Assembly: GCA_012518315.1 (NCBI GenBank)
Contig: JAAYSL010000172.1
Coordinates: 1 to 43,412, forward strand
Direction: 5' to 3'
DNA length: 43,412 bases
Source of the DNA: Bacillota bacterium
GTDB taxonomy: Bacteria > Bacillota > Limnochordia > DTU087
The translations under genes were made by a program, and so were the position numbers. Of this stretch, positions 41,506 through 43,412 are shown piece after piece; the first letter of the stretch is position 1, and each line of letters starts with the position of its first letter. The notes under the pieces are model-generated. The model saw nothing but the letters and a program-made list of their open reading frames with translations. It was not told the origin of the DNA and ran no database searches.

Positions 41506-43412
41506 CTTTACCTCCCACTTCCTGCCTTTGGCCTACAGCCTCCGCCATGTACGCTAGAGCTTCGTCACTAGAGAGTTCGGGAATATACCGGTATCCACAG
41601 CCAGGTACACCGAGCTCAAAACGGCATACTGGCATATAGGGACAATAAGTACAAGGTCGGCTCCTTACCTTCCGATAAGGCCAGATACCAACTTCACCCT
41701 TTAGAATTGCTTTTGCTTGATTGCGGATGTGGTCTTTAACATACTCTAGCAGTACTTGACAATCATGGGCCGAGTAGGCGGAGGAGTCCGAATAAAACCC
41801 TCCGTCTTTCTTAATGCCAACAGGCAATAATTCAGATCGACCACTAAGCCCGCTTTCCATAAGGTCAATTACATCGGCATCAGCCAGCATTATTCCACTG
41901 GTCTTGTACTTGGCTAGAAGGGCTGCCTCTAAGTCCTTTTCATCGACTGGGCCCTCTAGCTTAACTAGAGGTTCACTTAGGGGAAAATACAGAGCGCCAA
42001 CAGGTATCACCCGTAGGGCACCTTCGCTTATGACTGCCTGTCTATTATCCATAAGAGCACCGACATAGGCCAAAAGCTGCAAAGAGAACCCATGATAGAC
42101 ATCGGCAAGGCCGAGTTTTTTGCCTCCCCGCTTAAAGTCGATTACCCGCAAGTATAGTGTATCACCGACTTTGGCAGCCTCAATTCGATCGATTCTGCCC
42201 CTGAGGTGCACAGAGTTATGCGCATCCAAGGGTATTTCCCAAGCTGACAGCTTCTGGGATGATCCGAAAGCAGCTTCCACTGCTATGGGGCGAAACTGCC
42301 CCCGGCGGGCGTGTTCAGCCAACACCATCACCACCCGCTGGAAACCCCGACCCATCCGTGCAATTCTGGAGGCATAGCTTTCCACGACATCGGCATATGC
42401 CGGTGCATACTTCTGGGCAGTTGTTTGCCAAATCTCATCGGCTAAGTTCTTAAGCTCAGCATCATCTAGTTCAGCCAGATCTTGTCTTTTCTTCCATAGA
42501 TGCCTAGTGAGACTAGCTAAGGCTTCATGCCAAAGCTGGCCTTCTACCCGAGGATCCCACCTTAGTACAGCCCTCTCTTCTAGCCTTAGCACCGCCCGGG
42601 CAAAAAACTGGAAAGGACACGCGGCCGCCGCTTCTAAGTGATGGATATTGGTAACAAAAGTGTCTCCGTGTAATTGCCTGGTAATTGCATCACTTAGTGG
42701 GCCCGCCTGATTTGTATAGGTAAGCCCCGCTAAACACCGCTTTAGAGTCACTCTACCCTGTTCTTGGCCAAGGAGCCAATCATAAAGAGCAAGGACTCTC
42801 TGCAAGTTAGTACTGTCTATTTCCCCCTGTAGACTATCCTTGTACTTTCCCAGAGTGGTGCCCACAAAGCTTGCGGCATCAGCTATGGTACAAGGCAACT
42901 GGGCATCTTTGTCTATGGGTGTGTCAGAAAAATGATCTGCCTCCTGAGCATTCGCTCCCCCCTCCAGTCCGGGGAATAGCTCCTTTAAGTCCTTTACTAT
43001 TGTGGCGGGTCCCAAAGCCTTGCCATCCCCATCAGCTAAGGGATAGCTAACATAAAGACTCTCCTTGGCTCGGGTAAATAGGGAGTACCAGAAAAACGGT
43101 TCCCGAACCATCTGTGACTGCCTCTGGGGCTCAAGCGACCAGCCTCTAGGTTGTAGGGCCAATCGTTCTGCATCGTTTAGGATTGTATCTTCTCCCTCAA
43201 CAACCCGTAGGTGTTTTTCGTCACCTCCAAGGATCATAAGCACACTCACCTCGACATTGACTAGCCTATTGGGAGTGCTAACTAAGACCTGATCAAGTCC
43301 TTGGGGGATACGGGTGAGGCGCAAATTATCTAAACTTGCTTGCATTACGCTAGCAAACTCTTCCCAGATAAGTAGTGTATTGCCGAGACTTTGCATAAAG
43401 TCATCAACTAGA
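41480..43412 (-). CDS. addB: AddB, C-terminal part (cut by window edge)
   Basis: The frame stays open to the right edge (LVDDF precedes the track's Met at 43396), so this is the last 644 or so residues of an AddB of about 1,150. Visible are the inactivated-helicase tail (WYSLFTRAKESLYVSYPLAD), the first iron-sulfur cysteine in AAACPFQFFARAVLRLEE, the RecB-type nuclease HLRGRIDRIEAAK ... LRVIDFKRGGKKLGLADVYHGFSLQLLAYV, and the last three cluster cysteines in CTYCPYMPVC. AddB forms a 4Fe-4S-stabilised nuclease and recognises Chi. Upstream partner of addA. Confidence 0.95.
   Translation of the reverse strand, partial: LVDDFMQSLGNTLLIWEEFASVMQASLDNLRLTRIPQGLDQVLVSTPNRLVNVEVSVLMILGGDEKHLRVVEGEDTILNDAERLALQPRGWSLEPQRQSQMVREPFFWYSLFTRAKESLYVSYPLADGDGKALGPATIVKDLKELFPGLEGGANAQEADHFSDTPIDKDAQLPCTIADAASFVGTTLGKYKDSLQGEIDSTNLQRVLALYDWLLGQEQGRVTLKRCLAGLTYTNQAGPLSDAITRQLHGDTFVTNIHHLEAAAACPFQFFARAVLRLEERAVLRWDPRVEGQLWHEALASLTRHLWKKRQDLAELDDAELKNLADEIWQTTAQKYAPAYADVVESYASRIARMGRGFQRVVMVLAEHARRGQFRPIAVEAAFGSSQKLSAWEIPLDAHNSVHLRGRIDRIEAAKVGDTLYLRVIDFKRGGKKLGLADVYHGFSLQLLAYVGALMDNRQAVISEGALRVIPVGALYFPLSEPLVKLEGPVDEKDLEAALLAKYKTSGIMLADADVIDLMESGLSGRSELLPVGIKKDGGFYSDSSAYSAHDCQVLLEYVKDHIRNQAKAILKGEVGIWPYRKVRSRPCTYCPYMPVCRFELGVPGCGYRYIPELSSDEALAYMAEAVGQRQEVGGKGGVDGDAR

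Noticed and set aside
1-43412. CRISPR array, tRNA or rRNA genes
   Set aside because: No regularly spaced direct repeats and no tRNA cloverleaf or rRNA-like sequence were noticed, though a short degenerate one could escape a reading by eye.

Overview
The window looks like chromosomal DNA from an anaerobic, plant-polysaccharide-using member of the Bacillota, with G+C near 50 %. The evidence is strong AGGAGG-type ribosome sites, frequent GTG/TTG starts, AddAB instead of RecBCD, a SleB-type wall hydrolase, a CsoR regulator and an oxygen-sensitive radical-SAM maturase. Both solute-binding proteins have plain signal peptides without a lipobox cysteine. That would suit a diderm Firmicute lineage (Limnochordia/Halanaerobiales-like), but this placement is inference.

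Layout. (1) 1-665: the left edge cuts an IscB gene (minus strand), the RNA-guided nuclease of IS200/IS605-like elements. It is missing from the ORF track because it runs off the window. A strongly structured stretch behind it has the position and shape of an omega-RNA and ends in the transposon-end hairpin. (2) 844-3608: FGGY sugar kinase and Gfo/Idh/MocA dehydrogenase. (3) 3845-7562: SGNH hydrolase, MATE exporter, AllA-like cupin, secreted DUF3298/RsiV-like protein. (4) 7652-14751: an unrecognised beta-rich protein, a UroD-like methyltransferase-family protein, a LacI regulator with a nearby perfect operator palindrome, and a large GH106-type glycosidase. (5) 14820-20091: GH13 enzyme plus a CUT1 sugar ABC transporter. 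(6) 20198-25024: a small winged-helix-like ORF, an IolE-type TIM-barrel isomerase/epimerase and a CUT2 (ribose-type) ABC transporter. (7) 25100-28423: anSME-like radical-SAM enzyme with a SEC-C tail, AzlCD, Mrp/NBP35 ATPase. (8) 28569-28694: an inverted repeat and a second IscB/IS605-type end lying on the stop codon of another UroD-like gene (28694-29734). (9) 29903-33432: membrane-anchored protein, short MscS channel, aldose 1-epimerase, second Gfo/Idh/MocA dehydrogenase. (10) 33501-34214: OsmC-like protein with a Cu-type CsoR repressor and a candidate operator. (11) 34488-37348: GH127 beta-L-arabinofuranosidase and SleB-like hydrolase. (12) 37492-43412: AddA and the C-terminal part of AddB, cut by the right edge.

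Together most of the accessory genes describe uptake and breakdown of plant cell-wall sugars (arabinose, rhamnose, xylose or glucan type): ABC importers feed oligosaccharides to GH13, GH106 and GH127 enzymes, then epimerase, isomerase, dehydrogenases and a kinase. The most unusual content is the IscB/omega-RNA element, its distant matching end, and the UroD-like genes placed among sugar genes. No tRNA, rRNA, CRISPR array or complete transposase was seen.
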